Source: UBA11540 sp045536425 | GTDB taxonomy: Bacteria; Bacillota; Clostridia; Oscillospirales; Ruminococcaceae | DNA: 22,271 nt | Direction of reading: 5' to 3' | Assembly (NCBI GenBank): GCA_045536425.1 | Contig: JAZSNN010000028.1 | Span: 1-22,271 of the forward strand | Part shown: positions 7,278 to 15,529 of the stretch, one piece after another | How the letters are laid out: each line of letters begins with the position of its first letter | Numbering within the stretch: the first letter of the stretch is position 1 | The notes under the pieces: model-generated | Told to the model about the DNA's origin: nothing | Seen by the model: the letters and a program-made list of their open reading frames with translations, nothing else | Database searches by the model: none | Translations under genes and position numbers: made by a program

Positions 7278-8263
7278 ATTTTCACAAAATAGGTAAAGCA
7301 GAAAACAAACATCAAAAGTATTCCAACGAGCGAAACGGGCTGTAAAAAGAATGCCTTTATGCGTTCGCCTGCTGTAAGGGGTGAGTCGGATTTTTTGAGC
7401 GTGAAAAATCCGTTTTGTGTAGCAAGAAGCACAACTATACCGATAATTCCAACAATGAAATACACCGCGATATAGCCGAGGTTTACCAAAGCGCTAACCA
7501 CCTCGTTTGCGTTCTGAAGCACGTAGATATCAATAGCCGTAGCGGCAAAGTTGTTGATAAAGTGGAGTATCATTCCCGGTATCAGAGAGCCTGTTCTAAC
7601 CGCAAGAAATGCAATCGCAACACCCATAATAAACGCGTTTGGAAGCTGTGTGAAGTTCCCGTGGTACAAGGCGAATATCAAAGCGGAGATGATTACTGCA
7701 TATAGGTCGCCGAAGCGCCTGAGAGATTGCAGGATAAAGCCTCTGAAAAGGATTTCTTCGAATATTGCAGGAAGCACCGAAATTATTATAAGATACATTA
7801 TTTTTCCGATTTCGGTGTTGGGAATGGTGGGCATTGGAACATCGTAGGCAAATCCCATCATCTGAAAAAAAGTCAGCAAAACACTCGCTATTATTATGCC
7901 TACCACCGAAGAACCAAATGCCGCCATAACTCCGGGCACTGCCACGCGGGCAGGCACTCTTCTCATTGGGATAGCTACTCTGAGCGGAATTTTTACTATG
8001 AGCGCTATCGGAATTATCGGGAGAAGCATTGGAATGAGGTAGCAAAGACCGATATAGCTCTCGTATACAACGTCGTACATCTCGACGGTGGTGACCGTTT
8101 TAAGAAGCAGACCAGTCGGATAGGAAAGAAGATATCCGATTGCAAACGAAGATGCAAAGTATACGAGGACGGAAAGTCCGATTGCAAGTGCAGTACGTTT
8201 CAGCGCTCTTTTTTCCGTCTCTTTTGCTATAAACTCTTCGTATGTAAAATATGTGTTCTCCAA
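7274..8263 (-). CDS. CPBP-family intramembrane metalloprotease
   Basis: About 329-aa polytopic membrane protein of the CPBP (Rce1/CAAX-protease-like) family, with roughly eight hydrophobic segments. Counting from an upstream TTG at 8269, the catalytic core is EEILFR (E171, E172, R176), H203 in FALYHGNF, and H236-x3-N240 in LHFINNF, all expected for activity. No ATG fits. TTG at 8267-8269 sits 1 base from AGAGGAGGG, whereas TTG at 8261-8263 has the usual 7-base spacing, so I place the start at 8263. It overlaps or abuts tsaD and shares ATGA with tadA. Its target is unknown; family members include bacteriocin-immunity and signalling proteases. Confidence 0.88.
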   Translation of the reverse strand: MENTYFTYEEFIAKETEKRALKRTALAIGLSVLVYFASSFAIGYLLSYPTGLLLKTVTTVEMYDVVYESYIGLCYLIPMLLPIIPIALIVKIPLRVAIPMRRVPARVAVPGVMAAFGSSVVGIIIASVLLTFFQMMGFAYDVPMPTIPNTEIGKIMYLIIISVLPAIFEEILFRGFILQSLRRFGDLYAVIISALIFALYHGNFTQLPNAFIMGVAIAFLAVRTGSLIPGMILHFINNFAATAIDIYVLQNANEVVSALVNLGYIAVYFIVGIIGIVVLLATQNGFFTLKKSDSPLTAGERIKAFFLQPVSLVGILLMFVFCFTYFVKI

Positions 8264-8265
8264 AA

Positions 8266-9276
8266 TCAACCCTCCTCTATGCTCATACTCGCATAGCCGT
8301 TTAGCTCGGCTGATGCGATTTTTCCTTTTTGGTATTCATAAAACGCCTGTGAGCCTATCATTGCGGCATTGTCGCCACACCATTTGAGTTCGGGGAGATA
8401 CAGCTCAAAGCCTTCTTTTTCTGCACGTTCTGTGAGGGTCTTTCGAAGTCCCGAGTTTGCGCTGACTCCACCTGCAACGACGAGTTTCTTCTGTCCCGAG
8501 CGTTTTAGCGCCTCTACCGTTTTCTCAGCGAGTATGTCGCAGATTGTATACTGAAACGATGCGGCAACATCATTCGGATTTATCGGGATGCCTTTTTGTT
8601 CGGCATTGTGTACGAGGTTGATGACGTGGGTCTTCAGTCCCGAAAAGCTGAAATCAAACTCGCTGCCCTCGACCTTTGGACGAGGAAGAGCATAGGCGTT
8701 TGGATTTCCCTCTTTTGAGGCGAGGTCTATCTTCACTCCGCCGGGGTAGTCGAAGCCAATGGTGCGCGCGACCTTGTCAAAAGCTTCGCCCGCAGCGTCG
8801 TCGCGGGTTCTGCCGATAACCTCGAAGTCGGTATAATCCCTAACATTTACGATATGGGAATGTCCGCCCGAGACCACAAGGCACATAAAGGGTGGCTTGA
8901 GTTCTTGGTGGGTGAGATAGTTTGACGCGATATGTCCGCGCAGATGATGTACGGGTATAAGAGGAAGTCCGTTTGCAAACGCGAGAGCCTTTGCAAAGTT
9001 TATTCCCACCAAAAGCGCGCCGATAAGACCCGGTGCATAGGTTACAGCGACCGCGTCGATATCCTTCATTGTAACTTCTGCCTCGTCGAGCGCTCCCTGC
9101 ACCACGCGACAGATGTTTTCTGTATGGCGGCGGGAGGCTATCTCGGGCACTACTCCGCCGTATATTCTGTGTTCCTCGATCTGTGAATCCACCACGGAGG
9201 AAAGTACCTTTCTGCCGTCTTCGATAACAGCGGCAGCGGTTTCGTCACAGGAGCTTTCGATTGCAAGAATTCTCAT
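8266..9276 (-). CDS. tsaD: tRNA N6-threonylcarbamoyladenosine transferase TsaD
   Basis: 336-aa catalytic subunit that moves threonylcarbamoyl from TC-AMP to A37 of ANN-decoding tRNAs, working with TsaB and TsaE. ASKHA-fold features are ILAIESSCDETAAAV at the N-terminus, metal-ligand H111 and H115 in VHHLRGH, SGGHSH near 136-141, and the C-terminal GGVSANSGLR and WCGDNAAMIG. Length is typical. AAGGAAG precedes the ATG. It lies 2 bases after rimI. The usual tsaB and tsaE partners are not in this operon and must be elsewhere. Confidence 0.98.
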   Translation of the reverse strand: MRILAIESSCDETAAAVIEDGRKVLSSVVDSQIEEHRIYGGVVPEIASRRHTENICRVVQGALDEAEVTMKDIDAVAVTYAPGLIGALLVGINFAKALAFANGLPLIPVHHLRGHIASNYLTHQELKPPFMCLVVSGGHSHIVNVRDYTDFEVIGRTRDDAAGEAFDKVARTIGFDYPGGVKIDLASKEGNPNAYALPRPKVEGSEFDFSFSGLKTHVINLVHNAEQKGIPINPNDVAASFQYTICDILAEKTVEALKRSGQKKLVVAGGVSANSGLRKTLTERAEKEGFELYLPELKWCGDNAAMIGSQAFYEYQKGKIASAELNGYASMSIEEG

Positions 9277-9278
9277 AG

Positions 9279-9710
9279 TTACTTCCTTATCTCAAGTGTC
9301 ATAAGTATGGCGTTTTCGTTGGGTTTTGTGTAGAAGTTGGGTCTTTCACCTACCATAGTGTAGCCCATCTTTTCATAGAGCTTTATCGCTGAGAGGTTGG
9401 ATTTTCTGACCTCAAGGCTTATTGCCAGAGCGCCTATTCTTCTGCCCTCGTCCTCAAGTGCGGTCAAAAGCGCCTGCCCTATCCCCTTTCGGCGAAAATC
9501 GGGATGAACGGCAAGGTTTGTCATAGCACCGTCGCCACAAACAAAGTGACAACCGATATACCCCGACAAATTCTCCGTGACAAGAAAGACTGCGTTTGGG
9601 TTTTGAAGTTCTTCCTCGAGCGCCTTTTCAGACCACGGTGACGAAAAGCAAAGTCTTTCGAGCTCTGCCACCTTTGATATGTGATTTATGTCCATTCTGA
9701 CTATCTTCAT
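9279..9710 (-). CDS. rimI: Ribosomal protein S18-alanine N-acetyltransferase
   Basis: 143-aa GNAT acetyltransferase. RimI acetylates the N-terminal alanine of ribosomal protein S18. The acetyl-CoA loop is RRKGIG (73-78). E100 and the NLSAIKLYEKMGY block, with N105 and Y112, match the family. The N-terminal CFSSPWSEKALEEEL region is typical of RimI. GAGG lies 5 bases before the ATG. It is 7 bases after the phosphatase gene and 2 bases before tsaD, the common rimI-tsaD neighbourhood in Firmicutes, which supports RimI over a generic GNAT. Confidence 0.94.
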   Translation of the reverse strand: MKIVRMDINHISKVAELERLCFSSPWSEKALEEELQNPNAVFLVTENLSGYIGCHFVCGDGAMTNLAVHPDFRRKGIGQALLTALEDEGRRIGALAISLEVRKSNLSAIKLYEKMGYTMVGERPNFYTKPNENAILMTLEIRK

Positions 9711-9717
9711 TGTGTCC

Positions 9718-10128
9718 TCACGGGTCTACGATTAGTGACAGGTGTTCTTTTATCTGGCTTCGGCACATACGGTAGGCTTCTATCGTGTGCCCGCTCGGGT
9801 CGTCAACGTCCAAAACGCGAATCTTCTCGGAAAGCGAGCTATCAAAAGCTGACAGCTTTTCGCGTTGTTCGTCGGTCATTACTATTATATAATCCGAGTC
9901 GGAAAGAAGCTTTGGGGTGATGTTTTTTGCCTTGTGGGTCGAGATGTCGATGCCTATCTCCGCCATCGCCTTTACGGCGTTGGGGTTTGGCTCCTCACAA
10001 TCGTCTGCGGCAATTCCCGCACTGTCGGCAGTAACGTCGAGATTTTTCTTTTCGGATATCTCTTCGAACACCGCCTTTGCCATTGGGCTTCGGCAGGTGT
10101 TGTCGGTACAGATAAAAAGAACCTTCAA
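9718..10128 (-). CDS. Low-molecular-weight phosphatase, probable protein-arginine phosphatase (YwlE-like)
   Basis: 136-aa LMW-PTP-fold enzyme. The P-loop is CTDNTCRS with C7 and R13. Residue T11, where tyrosine phosphatases usually have Ile/Leu, is the hallmark of arginine-specific YwlE, so removal of phosphate from phosphoarginine is more likely than from phosphotyrosine. The general acid is D110 before P111. Position 9 is Asp instead of the usual Gly. The start is TTG (10126-10128), with GAGGG 7 bases upstream. The gene heads the rimI-tsaD-CPBP-tadA unit from the promoter at 10164-10191. The matching kinase McsB is not in the window. Confidence 0.9.
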   Translation of the reverse strand: MKVLFICTDNTCRSPMAKAVFEEISEKKNLDVTADSAGIAADDCEEPNPNAVKAMAEIGIDISTHKAKNITPKLLSDSDYIIVMTDEQREKLSAFDSSLSEKIRVLDVDDPSGHTIEAYRMCRSQIKEHLSLIVDP

Positions 10129-10163
10129 AATATTACCCTCTTCAAATTACTGTGTTTACCTAA

Positions 10164-10191
10164 ATTATACCCAAAATCGCAAAATAATCAA
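10164..10191 (-). promoter_or_regulatory. Promoter of the phosphatase-rimI-tsaD-CPBP-tadA operon
   Basis: Minus strand: TTGATT (10186-10191), a 16-bp spacer, perfect TATAAT (10164-10169). It lies in the 65-base gap after the lipoprotein gene, which holds no convincing hairpin terminator, so readthrough from mfd is also possible. Confidence 0.85.
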
Positions 10192-10193
10192 TA

Positions 10194-10826
10194 CTACCCT
10201 TTCAAATTAGGGGTTTCGAAGATGGGATTGATGCCAATATTTTTATACTGGAGCTTTGTTTTATAGGAGTAGGTTCTGCCGTTGTCGGCAAAAACTTCGT
10301 CGAGGATTTCCGCCTTGGTAGGAACCATATTTGAATCGAGATACAGCGTCAAAGTTGTGTCGGGGTTGTTTGAAAATTCGTCCTCCGGCTCGTGAGTTAT
10401 AACGACGATTTTGTATCCTGTGGCGGTCTTGTATATTCCGCTCTTTTCAGCGTCGTACCAGTCGGGATTGATGGCATAGTCGGGAGCTGCGATGAGGTTT
10501 CTCTTTGCGGTGACTGAATCGAGGTCGCCCGTTTCGTCCTTTACAAGCTCGTCCGTGCCTCCGTAGAGATAAACGCCGTCAAAGTAGTTTGTATAACTAA
10601 CACTACCGCTCTTTGTCACCGAGAGAATCTCGCAGCCGTTTTCGGTTTCTCTGAACTTTACGGTAGCTTTGTTTGATGTGGCATCGGAGGTTACTATTAC
10701 CTCTCCGCACTTAAGTCCGTCGATGATTTCGAGGTATTTTTCGAGCGCGTCACCCTCGATTTTCTCGGCAGAGCAGGAGCAGAGCACAAACACAGATACA
10801 AGTATCAAAGCCAGTAGTTTTTTCAT
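10194..10826 (-). CDS. Predicted lipoprotein of unknown function
   Basis: 210-aa secreted lipoprotein. Residues 1-18 are a lipoprotein signal peptide (MKKLLALILVSVFVLCSC), with the lipidated cysteine most likely in LCSC. The rest is soluble and rich in alternating beta-type segments with many Asp, Thr and Tyr residues. It loosely recalls LolA/LppX-like lipoprotein folds, but I do not recognise a specific family. The start at 10826 is supported by GAGGAA 8 bases upstream; an ATG at 10847 would overlap the previous gene and lacks a site. It is the third gene after mfd and the FkbM methyltransferase, 10 bases after the latter. It may act at the membrane outer face. Confidence 0.8.
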   Translation of the reverse strand: MKKLLALILVSVFVLCSCSAEKIEGDALEKYLEIIDGLKCGEVIVTSDATSNKATVKFRETENGCEILSVTKSGSVSYTNYFDGVYLYGGTDELVKDETGDLDSVTAKRNLIAAPDYAINPDWYDAEKSGIYKTATGYKIVVITHEPEDEFSNNPDTTLTLYLDSNMVPTKAEILDEVFADNGRTYSYKTKLQYKNIGINPIFETPNLKG

Positions 10827-10836
10827 TTTAAATTCC

Positions 10837-11901
10837 TCACAATGCATAACAATTTGTTTCCCAGCAGGGAACGTAGGGATGGTGTCTGAGATAAATCTTA
10901 TACTCGGGGCAAAGCTTTTTTATCAAAAGCGGAAGCTCAAAGATGTCTTCGCTCTTGTGATAGGCGGAAACCATAAGGCGCGGTTTGTGTGCCTTTATGG
11001 TTTTTTCACAGCCGACAAGTGCCTCTTTTTCAGCACCCTCGACGTCGAATTTTATTATAGTGGGTGCAAAGTCGAAGCAGAGGTTGTCAACGCTGTCCAC
11101 CTCGACGGAAATCGTGCCCTTTTGGGAAAGTGCGGAGTTTCGTCCCGCTCTGCCGTCAAAAAAGAGGGTGTCTTTTTTGCTGTGAGCGCCCTTGTTGTGC
11201 AAAAACACGTTTTCAAGACCTTCGCAGCTTTTTGTGAGCTTCATAAAGTTCTTTCGGTCGGGCTCGAGCGCGTGTATGCTCTTGTATTTTCCGTCTGTAA
11301 ACGAAAGAAATTCCCGCACAGTGTCACCGTTATATGCGCCGAGATCAACGTAGGTCTCGTTTTCGCAAGGTTTGATGAGAGTCAAATACATCTCGCTCTT
11401 TTGCGTTTCACAGTGTCTGAGATATTCTATCTTTCCGCTGATTTTGTAGTTTATACAATCGGCGAAAACCTTTTTCGACTGCTCGTCTTGCAACAAATCG
11501 TATACTTTCTGTATATTTTCTGCGTTTTTATACAGAAAATCGAGGTCAAAAATCTCTGTACCGTCGATAACGGGAACGTCGGGTGCAAGAAGCTCATGGC
11601 GTTCTGCGACGGAATAGATGAGCTCTAAAACATCTTGTCTTTCGGTTGCAAAGGACAGGAGAATCAAAAAGTCGCCAAGCTCTGCTTCGGTTTCGAAAAG
11701 GCTTTTCACGGTATATCCGCAGAAGTTGTTGTGACGAGCAAAGCCGTCACTTGCAAAGACGGCATCGGGCTTTCTTCCCACCCTTTGCATAGCGCGTATT
11801 ATCTTCTCGGCTCCGTCGCCCATTCCATAGAGGGCTATCGGCTTTTCGCATTCGCGGATATACTCCCAAACGCTCTTTTTTTCGGTCACAAATTCAAGCA
11901 T
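10837..11901 (-). CDS. FkbM-family methyltransferase with N-terminal Rossmann-like domain
   Basis: 354-aa protein. The C-terminal half is an FkbM SAM-dependent methyltransferase: motif I is VDLGAYNGDT (185-194), an acidic ribose contact is E213, then FDVEGAE (285-291) and SAYHK (312-316). FkbM proteins usually O-methylate sugars or secondary metabolites. Residues about 20-40 (IALYGMGDGAEKI) look like a separate nucleotide-binding Rossmann-like start, giving a two-domain architecture often seen with glycan genes. The ATG lies inside the end of mfd (8-base overlap), with GGAGGG 5 bases upstream. No glycosyltransferase is nearby, so the substrate cannot be guessed. Confidence 0.87.
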   Translation of the reverse strand: MLEFVTEKKSVWEYIRECEKPIALYGMGDGAEKIIRAMQRVGRKPDAVFASDGFARHNNFCGYTVKSLFETEAELGDFLILLSFATERQDVLELIYSVAERHELLAPDVPVIDGTEIFDLDFLYKNAENIQKVYDLLQDEQSKKVFADCINYKISGKIEYLRHCETQKSEMYLTLIKPCENETYVDLGAYNGDTVREFLSFTDGKYKSIHALEPDRKNFMKLTKSCEGLENVFLHNKGAHSKKDTLFFDGRAGRNSALSQKGTISVEVDSVDNLCFDFAPTIIKFDVEGAEKEALVGCEKTIKAHKPRLMVSAYHKSEDIFELPLLIKKLCPEYKIYLRHHPYVPCWETNCYAL

Positions 11902-14900
11902 TCTCTCCCTCCTTTTCTTCGGGGAGGTCGTTCATTATATGCAGAGATTCCTGCATTATGAAAAGCGGGTCGTCATTTTTGATGAGCTTTACGGCAATAT
12001 AAGGCTTTTCGCCCGCGTTTACTACCGCTCTGCCCTTTATCTCCTGCACGAGTCGTGCGGCACGGCGCATATCGAGGTTGTGCGGATAGAACACTATCAT
12101 ATTATCCCTTTGGGTGATTTCGTATATACCCTGATTCATCGCCATATTCCTGAGGAGTGCTACGGTTATAAGCCCGTGCACAGCCCTTGGCGGTTCGCCA
12201 AAGCGGTCGATAAACTCGTCGGTGACGTCCATAGCGTCGTCCTTGTTTTGAATTGCCGCAATCTTTCGGTACATTTCGATTCGGCGGTTGAGGTCCTTGA
12301 TATAATTTTCGGGGATATGAGCGCTTATCGGCAGGTCGATAAAGCAGTCCTCGGATTTTTGGAGTATCGGTTCGCCTTTTTCGAGCGCGATTGCCTCGTT
12401 CAAAAGCTTTACGTACATATCATAGCCGACAGATTCCATGTGTCCGTGCTGTTGACCGCCCAGAATACTACCCGCTCCGCGAATCTCGAGGTCGCGAAGT
12501 GCAATATTAAATCCCGAGCCAAACTGCGTGAATTCCTTTATCGCAGAAAGGCGCTTTGTGGCTATTTCGTTGAGGGTTTTGTTTCGGTTGAAGGTGAGGT
12601 ATGCAAAGGCTCTGCGGTTGGAGCGTCCGACTCGTCCGCGAAGCTGATAGAGCTGTGAAAGTCCCATTCTGTCCGCGTCCTCAATGATGAGGGTGTTGCA
12701 GTTTGGCACATCCACGCCCGTTTCGATAATGGTGGTACAAACGAGGATATCTATCTCGTGGTCGATGAGCTTTCGCCATATTTCAGAAAGCTCCTCCTCG
12801 CTCATTTTGCCGTGTGCAAAGCTTATTCGCGCATCGGGAATCTCTCGGTACAAAGCCGCGGCGCATCTGTCAATGCTTTCGACGTGGTTGTGCAGATAGA
12901 AAACCTGACCGCCTCGACGAAGTTCACGACGGATAGCATCGGCGATAATCCCTCTATCGTGCTCCATAACGTAGGTCTGCACGGGGAATCGGTCGTTTGG
13001 CGCTTGTTCTATGGTGGACATATCACGAATACCCGACATAGCCATATTGAGCGTTCTCGGTATCGGTGTTGCGGAGAGGGTGAGCACATCGACGTTTGCG
13101 CGAAGTTCTTTCAGCTTTTCCTTGTGCGCAACGCCAAAGCGCTGTTCCTCGTCGATGATGACAAGTCCCAGATCCTTGAATTTTATATCATTCTGCACCA
13201 GACGGTGTGTTCCGACTATGATATCGACCTCGCCCGTTTGCAGCTTTTTGATTATCTCTTTTTGCTGTTTTGCCGTTCTAAAGCGCGACAGAAGCTCGAC
13301 GTTTACGGGAAAGCCGTCCATTCTTTTCAGTATCGTTTGGTAGTGTTGCCAAGCGAGGATGGTGGTGGGCACCAAAATCGCGCATTGCTTTGAATCAAGC
13401 ACACATTTGAAGGCGGCGCGAAGCGCGACCTCGGTTTTTCCAAAGCCTACGTCACCGCAAAGAAGTCTATCCATTGGGACGGGTTTTTGCATATCCGATT
13501 TTATCTCGCGCACACAGGTTAATTGGTCGTCGGTTTCGGTATACGGGAATCTCGCCTCGAAATCTCCCTGCCAGTCGTTGTCCTCACTGAAGGCATAGCC
13601 CTTTGAATTCATACGCTTTGCATACAGCGCGATAAGCTCCTTTGCCATATCACGCACCGCGTGGCGCACCCTTGTTTTTGTCTGTTGCCATTGTGCGCTG
13701 TTGAGGCTATTGAGCTTGAGGGTCTTGTCGCTGCCGGGCCCGATATATTTCGAAACCTGATCGAGCTGTGTGACCGCAACGTAGAGGGTATCTGTTCCCG
13801 CGTACCTAATCTTGATATAATCCTTTACAATTCCGTGCAGGTCGAGCTGATGTATTCCCTCGAAAAGTCCAATTCCGTGGGTGGTGTGAACGACGTAGTC
13901 GCCTATCGACAAATCTGCCAAGGATGTGATGCTCTTTGCATCCTTTAGCTTCTTGCGTTTGACGCTTCCTTGCGACACAGATGCCATCGAATGTGTAATC
14001 ATCGCAAAGCTAATTGCAGGATATTCAAAACCGCCCGAAAAGCTTCCCGCCATTACGAACACCTTGCCAAAGGTGAGATTTCTGATTTCCTTTGCAAACT
14101 CGCAGGGTATTCCCGCGCTTCTGAGGTCTTCTACAAGCGTCCAAGCGGATTTTTCGGTACCTGCCGCCACTGCGACACAGTATCTGCGCGCAAGAAGGTC
14201 GTTTAGGTCTTCTAAAAGAAGCTTTTGCTCTCCGCCCCAAGCAGAAAGCTGTATCGCATCCACACTCAAAAGATTTTTGAGCGGAAGGTCGTTTATCGAA
14301 CGGGCAAAGGTATCCATTATAACGCACTTAGAGTCACAGCAAACGTCGATGAAATCGGTGAAATCGAGGCTATATTCATCAAGCCCCGCACAAAGCACAC
14401 CCTCTTCAAAAAGAAGTCGGATGTCCTCTCCCATTATTTTGTCAAAGCTTCTGCTACTCTCCTTGACCGCGGAAAATTCCGAAACGACCAAAAGCGAATC
14501 GGTCATATAGTCAAAGAGGGTTGCGGGTTTGTTATATATAATAGGTAGATATTTATCGTAGCAGTTGAGTTCAAGTCCTTCCGAGAGTTTTTTCGCGTCG
14601 GCAAAAAGAAGCTCCTTTGCCTTTTCGTTTTTGCCCTTGAGCCCGTTTGCAAGGTCTGCAATGTTCTTTGAAAGCTCCTCGCAGGAAGGAAAAACCGCCT
14701 CCTGCGCGGGTGTTATCCTTATGCTGTCAACGGGGTCGCCTCTGCGCTGAGTGTCGAGGTCGAAATATGCCATCGAGTCGATCTCATCGCCCCAAAACTC
14801 GATTCGCATCGGGCTTTTACTGTCGGGCGGAAAGATGTCGACAATTCCGCCTCGTATTGCAAACTGGCAGGTGCCGTCGACCTGTTCGCGACGGGTATAT

Positions 14901-15385
14901 CCCGCGCTGACGAGGGATTTTGCAAGTTCTTTAACGTCATATTCCCCGCCGAGCTCAATGGTCAGGGTGCGCTCTTTGAAAATTTCGGGAGGAATAGTAT
15001 ACTGAACGGCAGCAGCAACGGTAGAAACCACAATTTTGCAGTCCCCGCTGAGAATTCTGCCGAGGGTGGAGAGTCTTTTGTGCTCATATTCTCTGGAGGA
15101 CACCTGTTCTGTTCTGAAGCAGAAGTCCTTTTGGGTGTAAACGAGTGCCTTTTCTTCGCCACCGAAAAAAGCGTTTATATCGTTTGCAAGTCTAACTGCC
15201 GAAGCGTCGTCAGCAGTCAGCAAAAAGGCGGTTTTCCCTGTTTTTTCACAAACGGAAGCGACCCAATGTGCCTTGTGGATATGGGACAAGCCCACCACGC
15301 ATATTGGGGTTGTGTTGTTCTCTATTGAGTTTACAAGTGAGTCAAATTCCGGACAAGCCGAAAGGACTCGGGAAAAACAGTCCAT
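11894..15385 (-). CDS. mfd: Transcription-repair coupling factor
   Basis: 1163-aa DNA translocase that displaces RNA polymerase stalled at DNA damage and recruits UvrA. Order: UvrB-like N-terminal module (about 1-330); RNA-polymerase-interacting domain starting GDYVVHTTHGIGLFEGI near 500; Walker A GFGKTE near 645; DEEQ box near 745; TLSATPIPRTLN motif after that; helicase domain 2 with QLRGRVGRS; and a C-terminal regulatory domain. Length fits the family. The ATG at 15385 has AGGTGA 7-8 bases upstream. It begins a unit with the FkbM and lipoprotein genes, and its promoter region is shared with the divergent esterase gene. Confidence 0.98.
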   Translation of the reverse strand: MDCFSRVLSACPEFDSLVNSIENNTTPICVVGLSHIHKAHWVASVCEKTGKTAFLLTADDASAVRLANDINAFFGGEEKALVYTQKDFCFRTEQVSSREYEHKRLSTLGRILSGDCKIVVSTVAAAVQYTIPPEIFKERTLTIELGGEYDVKELAKSLVSAGYTRREQVDGTCQFAIRGGIVDIFPPDSKSPMRIEFWGDEIDSMAYFDLDTQRRGDPVDSIRITPAQEAVFPSCEELSKNIADLANGLKGKNEKAKELLFADAKKLSEGLELNCYDKYLPIIYNKPATLFDYMTDSLLVVSEFSAVKESSRSFDKIMGEDIRLLFEEGVLCAGLDEYSLDFTDFIDVCCDSKCVIMDTFARSINDLPLKNLLSVDAIQLSAWGGEQKLLLEDLNDLLARRYCVAVAAGTEKSAWTLVEDLRSAGIPCEFAKEIRNLTFGKVFVMAGSFSGGFEYPAISFAMITHSMASVSQGSVKRKKLKDAKSITSLADLSIGDYVVHTTHGIGLFEGIHQLDLHGIVKDYIKIRYAGTDTLYVAVTQLDQVSKYIGPGSDKTLKLNSLNSAQWQQTKTRVRHAVRDMAKELIALYAKRMNSKGYAFSEDNDWQGDFEARFPYTETDDQLTCVREIKSDMQKPVPMDRLLCGDVGFGKTEVALRAAFKCVLDSKQCAILVPTTILAWQHYQTILKRMDGFPVNVELLSRFRTAKQQKEIIKKLQTGEVDIIVGTHRLVQNDIKFKDLGLVIIDEEQRFGVAHKEKLKELRANVDVLTLSATPIPRTLNMAMSGIRDMSTIEQAPNDRFPVQTYVMEHDRGIIADAIRRELRRGGQVFYLHNHVESIDRCAAALYREIPDARISFAHGKMSEEELSEIWRKLIDHEIDILVCTTIIETGVDVPNCNTLIIEDADRMGLSQLYQLRGRVGRSNRRAFAYLTFNRNKTLNEIATKRLSAIKEFTQFGSGFNIALRDLEIRGAGSILGGQQHGHMESVGYDMYVKLLNEAIALEKGEPILQKSEDCFIDLPISAHIPENYIKDLNRRIEMYRKIAAIQNKDDAMDVTDEFIDRFGEPPRAVHGLITVALLRNMAMNQGIYEITQRDNMIVFYPHNLDMRRAARLVQEIKGRAVVNAGEKPYIAVKLIKNDDPLFIMQESLHIMNDLPEEKEGENA

Positions 15386-15408
15386 TGTATCACCTGCTTG
15401 TTTATCCT

Positions 15409-15437
15409 ATTTTACCACATCAAAACAAAAACGGCAA
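15409..15437 (-). promoter_or_regulatory. Promoter of mfd
   Basis: Minus strand: TTGCCG (15432-15437), a 17-bp spacer, TAAAAT (15409-15414) with an extended TGG. The distance to the mfd start gives a leader of about 20 bases. Confidence 0.75.
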
Positions 15438-15463
15438 GATATTAATAGTGATAGGTTTTCGAC

Positions 15464-15492
15464 TTGTTTTTTGCTTTTTACTGTGATAAAAT
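15464..15492 (+). promoter_or_regulatory. Promoter of the esterase lipoprotein gene
   Basis: TTGTTT (15464-15469), a 17-bp spacer, TAAAAT (15487-15492) with TG just upstream. It is back to back with the mfd promoter in the 144-base divergent gap. Confidence 0.7.
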
Positions 15493-15529
15493 TATATTCA
15501 TTAAATCGCACGTTAATTTGGGGGCTATT

